A stretch of 64,000 nt of DNA from CBDCUW01 sp965222745 (GTDB taxonomy: Bacteria; Planctomycetota; Planctomycetia; Pirellulales; Pirellulaceae), in assembly GCA_965222745.1 (NCBI GenBank), contig CBDCUW010000003.1, forward strand, positions 248,001-312,000, in the 5' to 3' direction. The translations under genes and the position numbers were made by a program. Below the pieces are notes generated by a model, which made no database searches, was not told the origin of the DNA, and was given only the letters and a program-made list of their open reading frames with translations. Positions 33,952 through 43,178 of this stretch are shown here, piece by piece (position 1 is the first letter of the stretch; every line of letters begins with the position of its first letter).

Positions 33952-36900
33952 ATGAACCTACCAACATTGCCGATGGTCAGAAAAGCATTTGTCTTCTACA
34001 TATTCATGGGCCTGCTGGGAATCATCAGCTCGGCGCCTTTTCCTGGTCATGCTCAGGAAAACTCAGGCCAGGCCGACGACGATTCCGTCGTGAAAGACGA
34101 CACTCAAACGATCATCCTCCAAGCTCATCGCCCCTTACCTGAACCGCCAGTTTTTTATACTGCCCGGGCCAATGCGACTGCGAAGGTCACAGCGGAACAC
34201 ATCGAACAAGTCATCGAGTTGACCGTCAAGGTTGTCCAAGGTGACGCGAAGACGTTAAGCTTTGGACTCCATGGTGAAGGCCAGGTGACCGAGGTCCAAG
34301 GCGAGGGCCTTGAGTCATGGGCGGTTCGCCGGCAGGAGTCCCAGCGTTTCCTCGACCTGCATCTCAAGGAAGACGTCAGCGATCCCAAACTGGCGATCAA
34401 GATTCGCTCCGCGAAGCTGAGGCTTCCTGTGGGGATCGATCTGACTCACCTCGCTCCAGGCGAATCGATCGGCTTCGACTCGACGGTCAGCATCCAATAC
34501 GGTGCAACCGTGGAGGGCACTGTCACGGAGGCAACGGGATTCGCTCCGCTTGATGCAGGTGACCGAGCGAATCGTTTTCAAACCGCGACCGGCGGCAAGA
34601 TCAAGCTCTCCCTGAATCGCAGCGGCGCCGCGCCTGCTCCGGTCGAGTTGATCGATACGACGCTGAAAGGCGACTTGCATTCCAATGGCAAGTCGATTGG
34701 TTTTCAGTTTCGCGGCACGGCCCAGGTCACCGAGGCCAATGCGGAGATCACGATCCTTTCGGGCAACGCGGCGGTCAGCCAGGTGCCGCCAGAGGGCGAC
34801 TACCGTTTGCGGCTTTCGACCGAAGGCGATCAACCTGTTTATAGACTTCAGTTTGCCCAGGCCGGAACGTTTCCGGTAGCGATCGATTTTGTCGCCACAC
34901 TCGCATCGCCCGCCGTCGATTCTTCCAGCATGGATTTCACCGTGGCCGCCAGCGCCGTTGTTCCCATCACGCTCAGCGGACTTGACGCGGAACTCGAATT
35001 CGATCGCGACCAACAATCGGTCGTGCCACTGCGCGACAAGGATTCTTGGTTGGGATTCTTACCGGCAACCGGCCGCGCGAAACTACAGTGGAAGACGGCT
35101 CGCAAGACGGGCGAGGGAAAACTCTTTTTCACCACCACCGGCCACATCGAAGCGAAAGTCGGCGCGGGGTTGCTGCGCCAGGATCACCAGATCGATTACC
35201 AGGTCCTTCAAGGTGAACTGAAATCGATCAGCATGATGTTGCAAGGACCGGGAGAAATCCTGGATGTCCGGGGCGAAAACATCATTGCCTGGAAAGTCAG
35301 CAGCAAAGGCGAAGACCGTCAGTTGGACGTGACCCTCAGCCAGGCGGTCACCGCCAGTAGTCAGATCACCATTCGCAGCCAAACCCCGCTGGATGCATTC
35401 CCAGTGCGCGTCGAAGGTTTGCGTATGAATCCGATCGGCGCGATCCGTCATTCCGGCTATTTGCGACTTACCAATTTGGGATCGGTACGCCTGGAACCAA
35501 CAGGTTTGTCCGGATTGACTCAGTTGGCACCCGAACAGTTTCCCGGAGAGGCAACCGAGGCGCGGCAGGTTTTTGTTTACCGCTTCCCGGCTGCCGAGCA
35601 TGCATTCACCGTTGCAGCGGATCGTATCCAGCCGGAAGTCAACATTTCCGAATTGGTTCTCTATCAACTAGCCGAAACGGATCGTGTGATCAGAGCCGAC
35701 ATCGAATTGGACATTCGTGAAGCGCCGATCCGAGAATGGGATTTTGGCATTCCCTCCGACTATTCGGTCGTCTCGGTCACCGGTGCAAGCGTCGCCGATT
35801 ACATCGCCGCCTCCGAAGTCGCCGACGGTCGTCGCAACTTGAAAATCATCTTCGGTCAAGACGTTGCGGGACGGCAACTGGTTACGTTGCACCTGGAAAA
35901 GAGTGAAACCGCTGCCGAGGGCGATTGGGTGCTGCCGCCAATCGAATACCCCGGTGCAAAAACGGTTCGCGGTGACATTGGGATCGTCGGAGCACCAGGC
36001 TATCGCATCGCGGTTGGAGAAACGGACTTGCTGGTGGAAAAACCGCTCTCCTACTTTCCCAAACCGACCGCGTATCTCCAGCAAGCGTTTCGTATTCGTG
36101 AACCGGGATGGTCCGCTACGATGCAAATCGAATTGCTTGACCAGAGCGTGCAGTCGGACGTGTTTCACCTTTATTCTCTCAGCCAACAAACGGTTTACGG
36201 TAGCGCGCTGATCAACTACTTCGTGACCGGTGCGCCCGTTTCACAGTGGCGAATTACCGTCCCCGAAGCTCTCGGAAACGTCATGGTCGATGGTCGGGAC
36301 GTCCGCACTTGGCGCAGAGAAGGCGACACGTTGATTGTTTCTTTGCATCAACCGGTGATGGGACCTTACACACTGTTGGTGACGTTTGAAGAGAAGCCCG
36401 ACGAAAACGAGGGCACTTTCCAAGCCGGTCCGATTGCTCCCATCGGTGTCCAGGGCGAACGAGGCTACATTCAGGTGGTCAGCCCGATGCAGGTGGAACT
36501 CGGCACCGCATCGATTTCCGATGACATGCTGAAACTCGATCCGCTGGAATTGCCCGCCGAATTCCGCTTGCTCAGTACCGCGCCCCCACTGGGAACCTGG
36601 CAATACACCGAGCGTCCATTCAATCTCAATTTGCAAGTCAAATGGTTCCAACCGGGTACCACGGTGACCCAGGTCGTTGAATTCTCGGAAGCCAACAGCC
36701 GCGTTTCCCAAGACGGCGAACTGGTAACGGACATCCTCTACTACGTCAAATCACGTGGGCGACGCACGCTGAAAATTAAGTTGCCCGGCGAACCGGTGCG
36801 TCTTTGGGAAGTATCGGTCAACGGCCAGCCTGTCACTGCGCGGCAAGCCGATGACGCCACCATGATTCCTTTGCCCGGCGGCACCGATCCCAACATTCCG

Positions 36901-39900
36901 GTGGAAGTCAGCCTGCGTCTGGGGAAACCGACCGTTGACGAATCGAATCCACAACTCACCTTACCGGTCGTTTTTGCGCCGGTTTTGAAAACGCAATGGA
37001 ATGTATCGGGGGATGAGCAGCGTGTGCTGGTGCCCGATGGCGGAACGGTCACTCCTCCAGTGCCGGTGCTGCGACCTTCCGGTTTTCACTGGATTGCCAG
37101 ACGCGGAATCGTCTCGCTGATCGCGATCGGTCTGTTGGCCGGCCTGGGAATCTGGGGATGTGGTAAGAACGGTTTCTTCCGCGTGTTGGGACTGCTCGGC
37201 CTGCTGTTTGCCATCGGGGTCTCGGTTTCGACGGCCGCTACGGCTTTGTTGGAAACGGGGGCACCGGCGCCTTTGCAATTGAGTCTGCCCATTCTTTCCG
37301 CAGGGGAAGTGGTTGAGCTTGAGGTGAACAATACGCCGCTATGGCGAGTCAATCTCTCCTGGATCGGGCTGACCGCTGTGTTGGCCGGCATCGGGGCCGT
37401 CGCTTGGTCGTTCACCAAGATCGAGACGAAGTTCCAAATGGCCAGCCGTTGCGGAGGGATGCTTTTGATCGCTCTGGGTGTATTGCTGCAAGGTGATGGA
37501 GCACCGTGGTTTTACGGTCTACTTGCCCTGGCAATTCTGATTCTGCTTTTTGTACAACCCGCGTGGGCCTGGGCGAAAGACGTTCGCCAGTGGCTGCGTG
37601 GTTTTGTCGAAAGGCGCAAGGTGAAGAAGAAGGTTGCTGAGACCGAGTCGGGTGGGCAATCAGGTGCGGTCACGGCAACGATTGCTTTGATCGCCCTGGT
37701 TTTTTCCTCCACATGCCCTTGCCTGGCAGCGGTCCCGGACGGTTTTGAAGCGGCCGATTCGATCAAGCAGGATTGGCAGATTACCCACCAAGACTCGCGT
37801 CTGAGCGCAAGTGGAACGGTCTCGCTGTCTGGAAAACCGGGCGACCGTTTTTTGTTGTTAAGAGCACCAGCTGTCCTGACTCGGTTCGAAGGGGATGGCC
37901 TGCGGCTGACCAAAAGCGAAGTGCCCGGAGAAGGTTTAGCCTACATCATCAGCATTCCGGTCAACGAGGAGGAGATCGCGGCAGCCGAGGAATTTGGGCC
38001 GGTGGATTACCAAGCAAGTTTTGAATTCCAGCTCGAAGCACTCCAGCCCGTCGAGGGTGTGCCCGTGCTGACTGGAACCGCGGCCGTTCAGGAGATCGAC
38101 GTCAGCTATGACGAATCGGGTTGGGATATTCTCAGTCCAACTGCTGTCCGCGTCGAATCGATCGAATCGGACGCCGATACAACCCGGGCAAAGGTGTTGC
38201 TGGGTCCCGCCACAGCAAGCCTGTTGTTCAAACCCAAAGCCCGTGACGTTTCCACCGAGGAGACACAGTTTTTTGTGGAAGCATCGAATCTGTTTCTACC
38301 TGGTCCCGGTGTCGTTGATGGTCATCACCGTCTTCACATCCGCATTTCTCAGGGACAGGTGAGTGAACTGAACGTGCTTGTGCCCACGGGTTTGACCGTC
38401 AGCGCTGTGAGCGGCCCCGTCGGCTCCTGGCAATTCGACGCCGATAGTGGGCGCTTGAAACTGGATGTCGAACCGACCCAGTCGCAAGCTTTCGACATCG
38501 TGATCGATACACAACGCGGTCTCGATCCGCTACCGGCCGATGTCGATTTGGCGCCGTTGAAAGTCGCCGATGCGGGTGGCCAGGTCGGCCTGGTCGCAAT
38601 CGCGTTCGGCTCCGATGCTCAACCAGAGAAACTGGAATCCAGCGGAATGTCAGCCGTCAATATCGGCGACTTCGACGCCAGCATGATTGCCGACAAGCAA
38701 GCGGTCCTGCATCGGGTCTATCGCTATGGCGCCGATGGCGGAGAGCTGGCTCTGCGCGTTGCACCAGTTGATTCGGAAGTCCGCCTCGTCAGCAAGCAGG
38801 TGCTTTCGCTGGGGGATGAACGGGTGGTTTTGGGCGTCAATTTTGTCGCCGAGATTTCGCGCGCCGGTTTGTTCCAATTGAGCTTTCCTTTGCCGGAGGG
38901 ATTAGAAGTCGAGTCGCTCTCCGGCTCCGCGCTGCATCATTGGGCTGAACTCAGCGAAGGCGGCCAGCGCCAGATCATTCTCCATCTCAATGGCAAGACC
39001 ATCGGCGTGCAAAGTTTCTCTCTAACCCTGTCGGGTACGGCACCGATCGATGTCGGCGATTGGGATATCCCACGTTTCGAATTGAATGAAGCGACCCGAC
39101 AAACGGGAGAGTTGGTCGTCAGGCCCACGACCGGCATTCGGCTGCGAACTGTGTCGCGCCAGAACGTTTCCGAAACCGATCCGCGCACCATGGGCGGCAA
39201 GGCTCAAGGAGCGCTCGCTTTTCGTCTGTTGCAGCGCGACTGGAACCTGGTGCTGGGCATCGAAAAACTCGATCCGTGGATAACCGGCCAGGTGCTGCAC
39301 GAAATCACCTTGCGAGAAGGGCAGACCCGATCCGCTTTGATTGGGAAATTCAACGTACAAAACGCCTCGATTCGAACGCTGCAGGTCATTCTGCCGATCA
39401 CCAACGATGACGAAATCAAATCACTTCGAGCCAGTGGCGACACCGTCAGTGATTTTGTCAGGACGGCCGCCGATTCCAACATCTGGGACATTCAGTTCAA
39501 ACGCCGCGTGGTGGGAAGAATCGACTTCCGCATCGAATACGAACGGCGCGGGGATCGTGAGAACGAAAACGAAACCCTCAGCCCGATCGGATTTCCTCAA
39601 GCCCGACAGCTCTCGTATCACTTTGCCATCCGTGCCGGTGGTCGGTTGGAACTGGAACACGACACGCTGACGCAAGGGTGGCAACGGGCGGATTGGAACA
39701 CCGTTCCGCAAGCCCTGCGCGAAACAGGAAACCGAAACGCTCCGGCTCTCGCCCTGCGCGCGGTCGCTCCCCCCAACACCTTGAAGATTTTCGTCAAACG
39801 TCATTCCCTGGCCGACGCGCTCAAGCTCCGCGTGGCCGGAGGTTCCTTGACCACGGTCCTCTCGCCAACTGGCGACCAACTGACCGCTGTCGACCTGACC

Positions 39901-40926
39901 ATGGAAGTCATCCAGCGCAGCAGCCTGAGTGTCGGTTTGCCCGAGGGCGGCGAGCTATTCAGTATTTTCGTCAATGGCGAAAGTGTGAATTCGATTCGTC
40001 AGGGAGGCGGCGTGAACGCCTGGCAGTTCAATATCCTGCCGGGCATCGACGACCGCACTGCGAATGTTCGTTTTGTCTATTCGGTCACGGGCGATCGGCT
40101 GAGCAAACTGAAGCTCGGCAGCCCCCAGTTGAACGTTCCTCTGGAGAATATTCAGTGGAATGTGATTGCCCCAAAGGGATTCGAGCTGACCGACAACGAC
40201 GGCAATCTCGAACTGGTCGGGCAAGCCAACCAAGAACAATATGACCGCCGCTCTTACCTGTCGAAAGTGAGTGGCAAGAGGCAAGTTCAGGCACAAAACG
40301 CCGCCAAACTTCTGGAGCAGGCCAATCAATTTCTCCAAGCGGGCCAGCAGAGCAAGGCCCGCCGGGCGCTCAACAGTGTCGCCAACCAGTACGCCCTCGA
40401 CGCGGCCTCCAACGAAGATGCTCGTGTGCAGCTGGAAAACTTGCAGACACAGCAAGCAATTGTCGGTCTCAACACCCGCCGTCAACGTCTCTACCTCGAC
40501 GTCAACCGAAATGACACCGCCTTGGCCGACAACGAACAACTTCGACAAGCCGCTGCCGACAACCCGATCCTCCAGCAAGACCAACTCGACTTCCGACCTC
40601 AACAGCTCAGCCAACTTTTGCGAGGAAACACCACCGAAGACAACGCCATCCTTCAGCAGATCGCAGGCCGCCTGGTCCATCATCAACGCACCACCGAACC
40701 CGCTCCCCAGGCGATCATCATCAGCCTACCGGAAGAAGGCGCGGTCTACACCTTTCGCCGCAGCGTACAAGTCGCCGAAAACGCGCCCCTGGAGCTCGAC
40801 CTCGACTTCGGCCGACAGCTCCGACTGCGCATCTGGCAAACCTTGTTGCTCCTTCTCCTACTCGCCGGTTTTGCAGCAGCCCTAGCGTTTGTCACTACCA
40901 AACCAAACGCAACCGTCGATCGGTAG
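33952..40926 (+). CDS. Giant membrane protein (2324 residues) of the ECF operon, unknown function
   Basis: Start chosen at the ATG 33952, preceded by AGAGGAG; the frame is open back to a GTG at 33859 that overlaps the VWA stop. A signal sequence (AFVFYIFMGLLGIISSAPFPGHA) is followed by about 1000 residues of beta-rich sequence with repeated short modules (for example YRLRLSTEGDQPVYRLQF, VTLHLEKSETAAEGDWVLPP). A block of four to five membrane helices occupies roughly residues 1045-1205 (SLIAIGLLAGLGIWGCG; ALGVLLQGDGAPWFYGLLAL). A second, signal-like helix (TATIALIALVFSSTCPCLAA, about 1240) opens another 1000-residue beta-rich half, ending in a single C-terminal helix (TLLLLLLLAGFAAALAF). The two halves look like relatives. 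No catalytic motif recognised. Probably an envelope protein controlled by the adjacent sigma factor. Confidence 0.75.
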   Translation: MNLPTLPMVRKAFVFYIFMGLLGIISSAPFPGHAQENSGQADDDSVVKDDTQTIILQAHRPLPEPPVFYTARANATAKVTAEHIEQVIELTVKVVQGDAKTLSFGLHGEGQVTEVQGEGLESWAVRRQESQRFLDLHLKEDVSDPKLAIKIRSAKLRLPVGIDLTHLAPGESIGFDSTVSIQYGATVEGTVTEATGFAPLDAGDRANRFQTATGGKIKLSLNRSGAAPAPVELIDTTLKGDLHSNGKSIGFQFRGTAQVTEANAEITILSGNAAVSQVPPEGDYRLRLSTEGDQPVYRLQFAQAGTFPVAIDFVATLASPAVDSSSMDFTVAASAVVPITLSGLDAELEFDRDQQSVVPLRDKDSWLGFLPATGRAKLQWKTARKTGEGKLFFTTTGHIEAKVGAGLLRQDHQIDYQVLQGELKSISMMLQGPGEILDVRGENIIAWKVSSKGEDRQLDVTLSQAVTASSQITIRSQTPLDAFPVRVEGLRMNPIGAIRHSGYLRLTNLGSVRLEPTGLSGLTQLAPEQFPGEATEARQVFVYRFPAAEHAFTVAADRIQPEVNISELVLYQLAETDRVIRADIELDIREAPIREWDFGIPSDYSVVSVTGASVADYIAASEVADGRRNLKIIFGQDVAGRQLVTLHLEKSETAAEGDWVLPPIEYPGAKTVRGDIGIVGAPGYRIAVGETDLLVEKPLSYFPKPTAYLQQAFRIREPGWSATMQIELLDQSVQSDVFHLYSLSQQTVYGSALINYFVTGAPVSQWRITVPEALGNVMVDGRDVRTWRREGDTLIVSLHQPVMGPYTLLVTFEEKPDENEGTFQAGPIAPIGVQGERGYIQVVSPMQVELGTASISDDMLKLDPLELPAEFRLLSTAPPLGTWQYTERPFNLNLQVKWFQPGTTVTQVVEFSEANSRVSQDGELVTDILYYVKSRGRRTLKIKLPGEPVRLWEVSVNGQPVTARQADDATMIPLPGGTDPNIPVEVSLRLGKPTVDESNPQLTLPVVFAPVLKTQWNVSGDEQRVLVPDGGTVTPPVPVLRPSGFHWIARRGIVSLIAIGLLAGLGIWGCGKNGFFRVLGLLGLLFAIGVSVSTAATALLETGAPAPLQLSLPILSAGEVVELEVNNTPLWRVNLSWIGLTAVLAGIGAVAWSFTKIETKFQMASRCGGMLLIALGVLLQGDGAPWFYGLLALAILILLFVQPAWAWAKDVRQWLRGFVERRKVKKKVAETESGGQSGAVTATIALIALVFSSTCPCLAAVPDGFEAADSIKQDWQITHQDSRLSASGTVSLSGKPGDRFLLLRAPAVLTRFEGDGLRLTKSEVPGEGLAYIISIPVNEEEIAAAEEFGPVDYQASFEFQLEALQPVEGVPVLTGTAAVQEIDVSYDESGWDILSPTAVRVESIESDADTTRAKVLLGPATASLLFKPKARDVSTEETQFFVEASNLFLPGPGVVDGHHRLHIRISQGQVSELNVLVPTGLTVSAVSGPVGSWQFDADSGRLKLDVEPTQSQAFDIVIDTQRGLDPLPADVDLAPLKVADAGGQVGLVAIAFGSDAQPEKLESSGMSAVNIGDFDASMIADKQAVLHRVYRYGADGGELALRVAPVDSEVRLVSKQVLSLGDERVVLGVNFVAEISRAGLFQLSFPLPEGLEVESLSGSALHHWAELSEGGQRQIILHLNGKTIGVQSFSLTLSGTAPIDVGDWDIPRFELNEATRQTGELVVRPTTGIRLRTVSRQNVSETDPRTMGGKAQGALAFRLLQRDWNLVLGIEKLDPWITGQVLHEITLREGQTRSALIGKFNVQNASIRTLQVILPITNDDEIKSLRASGDTVSDFVRTAADSNIWDIQFKRRVVGRIDFRIEYERRGDRENENETLSPIGFPQARQLSYHFAIRAGGRLELEHDTLTQGWQRADWNTVPQALRETGNRNAPALALRAVAPPNTLKIFVKRHSLADALKLRVAGGSLTTVLSPTGDQLTAVDLTMEVIQRSSLSVGLPEGGELFSIFVNGESVNSIRQGGGVNAWQFNILPGIDDRTANVRFVYSVTGDRLSKLKLGSPQLNVPLENIQWNVIAPKGFELTDNDGNLELVGQANQEQYDRRSYLSKVSGKRQVQAQNAAKLLEQANQFLQAGQQSKARRALNSVANQYALDAASNEDARVQLENLQTQQAIVGLNTRRQRLYLDVNRNDTALADNEQLRQAAADNPILQQDQLDFRPQQLSQLLRGNTTEDNAILQQIAGRLVHHQRTTEPAPQAIIISLPEEGAVYTFRRSVQVAENAPLELDLDFGRQLRLRIWQTLLLLLLLAGFAAALAFVTTKPNATVDR

Positions 40927-40943
40927 GGCCGGTTCCACCGGCC
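40927..40943 (+). terminator. Possible terminator hairpin of the ECF operon
   Basis: Directly after the stop codon: arms GGCCGGT and ACCGGCC around TCC. The 3' flank ACCATATTCTT is only partly T-rich, so intrinsic termination is uncertain. Confidence 0.4.
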
Positions 40944-41191
40944 ACCATATTCTTACGCCGTGAGACCCAACTCACTTCGGTCATCGACACCTCAGCTGCG
41001 AACGGAAATTCCTAACTTACGTCGGGTTGTCCAGCTTCGGTGATTTTCGGTTTGCGTTTCGCCGCTTCGGTTAATCATTCCTGCGCGTTTTTGGTAGTCG
41101 CGAAGCGATGGTATGTTGAAGCATGGGACGTTAGTCCCATGACTGAATTTCCTGAACAAACTAGTCGCGAAGCGACGACAGGAGGGGCAAT

Positions 41192-41650
41192 ATGTCGACT
41201 CATCATGGAATCTTATTGCACGTTGTGTTCTCAACGAAGTTCCGATTCAAGTGCATCTCCGAGAATTGGAGCGACGAGCTGTACGGCTACATCGGCGGAA
41301 CGATCAAGGAACACAGTGCAAACCTGCTAGCTGCCGGTGGCATCGAAGACCATGTGCATCTGTTGATGAAGATCAGTCCAAAGTTCGCGATTTCAACAAC
41401 GATCCAATTGCTCAAGGCCAACTCGTCCCGTTGGATCAATGAGCGTCGCCTGGTGAACGCGAAGTTCTCATGGCAGCGGGGATACAGCGCATTTTCTGTC
41501 AGCGAATCGAAGGCTGCGACGGTTTTCTATGCGCTGGGTGGTGCGTTGCTGTCGGAAAATGTGAGGAATTTTCGAAATCGTCGACAGAAATGGGGGACGT
41601 TGCGCATACCCAGTGGTAAGGATTTGTTCGAAAATAACTGGACGGGGTAG
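41192..41650 (+). CDS. IS200/REP-associated (RAYT-type) transposase, C-terminus abnormal
   Basis: 152 residues with a strong AGGAGGGG ribosome site before the ATG. The Y1 (HUH) domain is recognisable: THHGILLHVVFSTKFRF at the N-terminus, ANLLAAGGIEDHVHLLMKISP with the HUH histidines (HVH), and FSWQRGYSAFSVSES. The tyrosine expected on the next helix may be that in ATVFYALGG. After it the sequence (ALLSENVRNFRNRRQKWGTLR) does not look like the usual helix with NQEEHH; another frame gives FEIVDRNGG, which does resemble the normal region, so one or more small indels are likely. Palindromes with GTCGCGAAGCGAC and GGGACGTTAGTCCC lie just upstream and may be its recognition sites. Probably inactive or impaired. 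Confidence 0.75.
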   Translation: MSTHHGILLHVVFSTKFRFKCISENWSDELYGYIGGTIKEHSANLLAAGGIEDHVHLLMKISPKFAISTTIQLLKANSSRWINERRLVNAKFSWQRGYSAFSVSESKAATVFYALGGALLSENVRNFRNRRQKWGTLRIPSGKDLFENNWTG

Positions 41651-41735
41651 CGGCCGGGGAGGGCATGGTGCGCGAACCCTCTCCGGGCCTGAGAGCCCGA
41701 CTCTCCCAGAGGGCCCAGAGGGAGAGTGTTGTCAA

Positions 41736-42266
41736 ATGCCGTCCTCATACTTTTTTGTTGGTTCGCCCATGGTCTCCGTTCGATCCGCCTCTCAGGCTGA
41801 CTGGGAAGCCGTCTGGAAAATCTTTTCCGCCGTGATCGCTCGTGGCGATACTTTCGTTCACGAGTCCATTGAAAAGGATGATGCCTACGACATTTGGTTT
41901 GGCGAAAAGGTGAACGCGTGGGTGGCCGAATCAGAGGGTGAAGTGATCGGAGCTTACTACTTGAAACCGAATCTTCCCGGCCGAGCGAGTCATGTTGCCA
42001 ATGCCTCCTACATGGTGGATGAAAACCAACGAGGTCGCGGTGTCGGCCGGCTGCTGGGCGAACATTCGATCCAAGTGGCTGCCGAGCTTGGCTTTGAGAC
42101 GCTCCAGTTCAATTGCGTTGTTGAAACGAACAGAGCGGCAGTGGCGCTGTGGCAGAGCCTTGAATTTCAGATCATCGGGAAGATCCCGCAAGCTTTTCGC
42201 CATCGACAGTTGGGAAAAGTCGACGCACTGATCATGTACCGACCCCTGCGGCCAAACAACCAATGA
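41736..42266 (+). CDS. GNAT family N-acetyltransferase
   Basis: 176 residues from the ATG at 41736; an ATG at 41769 (MVSVRSASQADWEAV) matches the usual start of the family and could be the true one. The acetyl-CoA site is in YMVDENQRGRGVGRLLGEHS (R-G-x-G-x-G type). Other family features are ARGDTFVHES near the N-terminus and FNCVVETNRAAVALWQSLEFQIIGKIP at the end. It transfers acetyl from acetyl-CoA to an amine; the acceptor is unknown. Its stop overlaps the start of the DinB-like remnant (ATGA). It follows the transposase by about 85 bases containing a GC-rich palindromic stretch. Confidence 0.82.
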   Translation: MPSSYFFVGSPMVSVRSASQADWEAVWKIFSAVIARGDTFVHESIEKDDAYDIWFGEKVNAWVAESEGEVIGAYYLKPNLPGRASHVANASYMVDENQRGRGVGRLLGEHSIQVAAELGFETLQFNCVVETNRAAVALWQSLEFQIIGKIPQAFRHRQLGKVDALIMYRPLRPNNQ

Positions 42267-42614
42267 GGAAGATCATGGTGGACCCAGACAATCGGCTGCT
42301 TGCCGACGATGTGTTGTACGAGTTTCAGCGCCACAAAGAGTTGGCTGAACGGGCCATAACGCAGCTCGGCGACAGCCAGTTCTTTCAGTCACCGAGGGAG
42401 TCGGCGAATTCCGTTGCCGTGATCGTCAAGCATTTGGCGGGGAATCTGTCGTCTCGGTGGACTGACTTTCTGCGCGAGGACGGCGAAAAGCGCCATCGTG
42501 ACCGCGAGAACGAATGGTAATTGGCTGACCATCGCTCCCGGACAGAGCGTCGGCGCGAAAGGGCACTATTTGAAGTCGGCGCGTACACCCAGCGGGAAGG
42601 ATAAAAATGTCTGA
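42263..42614 (+). pseudogene. DUF1572/DinB-like gene with internal deletion
   Basis: The first 85 codons (42263-42520) encode the N-terminal part of a DUF1572-type four-helix DinB-like protein (DVLYEFQRHKELAERAITQL and SVAVIVKHLAGNLSSRWTDF). Normal members continue for roughly another 80 residues. Here a TAA stop follows, but from about 42519 in another frame the DNA reads NWLTIAPGQSVGAKGHYLKS, ending at TGA 42614. That is the kind of C-terminus these proteins have (W-x-x-I-x-x-G-Q-S). So the middle, with the second metal-binding His region, seems to be missing together with a frame change. The gene is probably non-functional. Confidence 0.62.
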
Positions 42615-42975
42615 TTCTGTCTCGTGGCATGTCCGCCTGAAACTCCATCCCGGCAAGTTGCTGGAATTCAAAACGCTGACTGGTGAAATGATCCAGGCGG
42701 CTCGATCAGAGCGCGGAGTTCTGGCCTATCAGCGGTTTCTCAGTCGCGACGAAACGACCGTACACATCTACGAACAATACGAGGACTCGCAATGCGCTTG
42801 CGAACACTTGAAACATTTTGCGGAACGATTCGGCGGGCGATTTGCATCCCTTGTTCAGCGCGAGGAGTTCACGGTTTTTGGCGAGTTCACACCGGAACTC
42901 CAGGCGCTGTTAGAAGCCTACGGAGCAAACGACACGATCCTGCTGGACGGTTTTGTGGCGACCGATCGGCAGTGA
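42607..42975 (+). CDS. Antibiotic biosynthesis monooxygenase-like (ABM) protein
   Basis: 122 residues. Pattern of a small ferredoxin-like ABM/YgiN domain: VSWHVRLKLHPGKLLEFKTLTGEMIQAARSERGVLAYQRFLS, then TVHIYEQYEDSQCACEHLKHF and FTVFGEFTPELQALL. Members act as quinol monooxygenases or heme/phenol oxygenases, or have only binding roles. It begins eight bases before the end of the DinB-like remnant frame and its stop overlaps the start of a peptidase stump, consistent with an ancestral operon. Real and intact as far as I can see; the substrate is unknown. Confidence 0.72.
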   Translation: MSDSVSWHVRLKLHPGKLLEFKTLTGEMIQAARSERGVLAYQRFLSRDETTVHIYEQYEDSQCACEHLKHFAERFGGRFASLVQREEFTVFGEFTPELQALLEAYGANDTILLDGFVATDRQ

Positions 42976-43178
42976 ACAGCCTTGTGACGAAAACTGCGCG
43001 CGTCGCCGCGATCGCGGTGGGCTGGGTGTTGGTTGGGATCGCCGGAATCGTTTCGCCAGCAACCTCGGACGAACCGGATGCGTTGATCCCACGGGACGTC
43101 TTCTTTTCCGAGGCAAACGTGGTGGTCGCGCGGCTCCCGGTACTCTTCTTCTTCGACAAAGGAAGCGGGCTGGGGTGA
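42972..43178 (+). pseudogene. Truncated secreted protein, probable S9 peptidase 5' stump
   Basis: Frame starts at GTG 42972, overlapping the ABM stop. It encodes a signal peptide (ARVAAIAVGWVLVGIAGIVSPATS) and DEPDALIPRDVFFSEAN. Many S9 (prolyl oligopeptidase-type) secreted peptidases begin their mature part with LIPR-[DE]-V-[LF]-F. After about 43108 the frame reads VVVARLPVLFFFDKGSG, which is the reverse strand of a sigma factor, so the gene is cut there and lacks its catalytic domain. The S9 assignment rests on a short match and is tentative. Confidence 0.48.

Noticed and set aside
41192..41650. This transposase as the mover of the GCGATTTC hairpin family
   Set aside because: The palindromes next to it have different sequences, so there is no direct link in this window.
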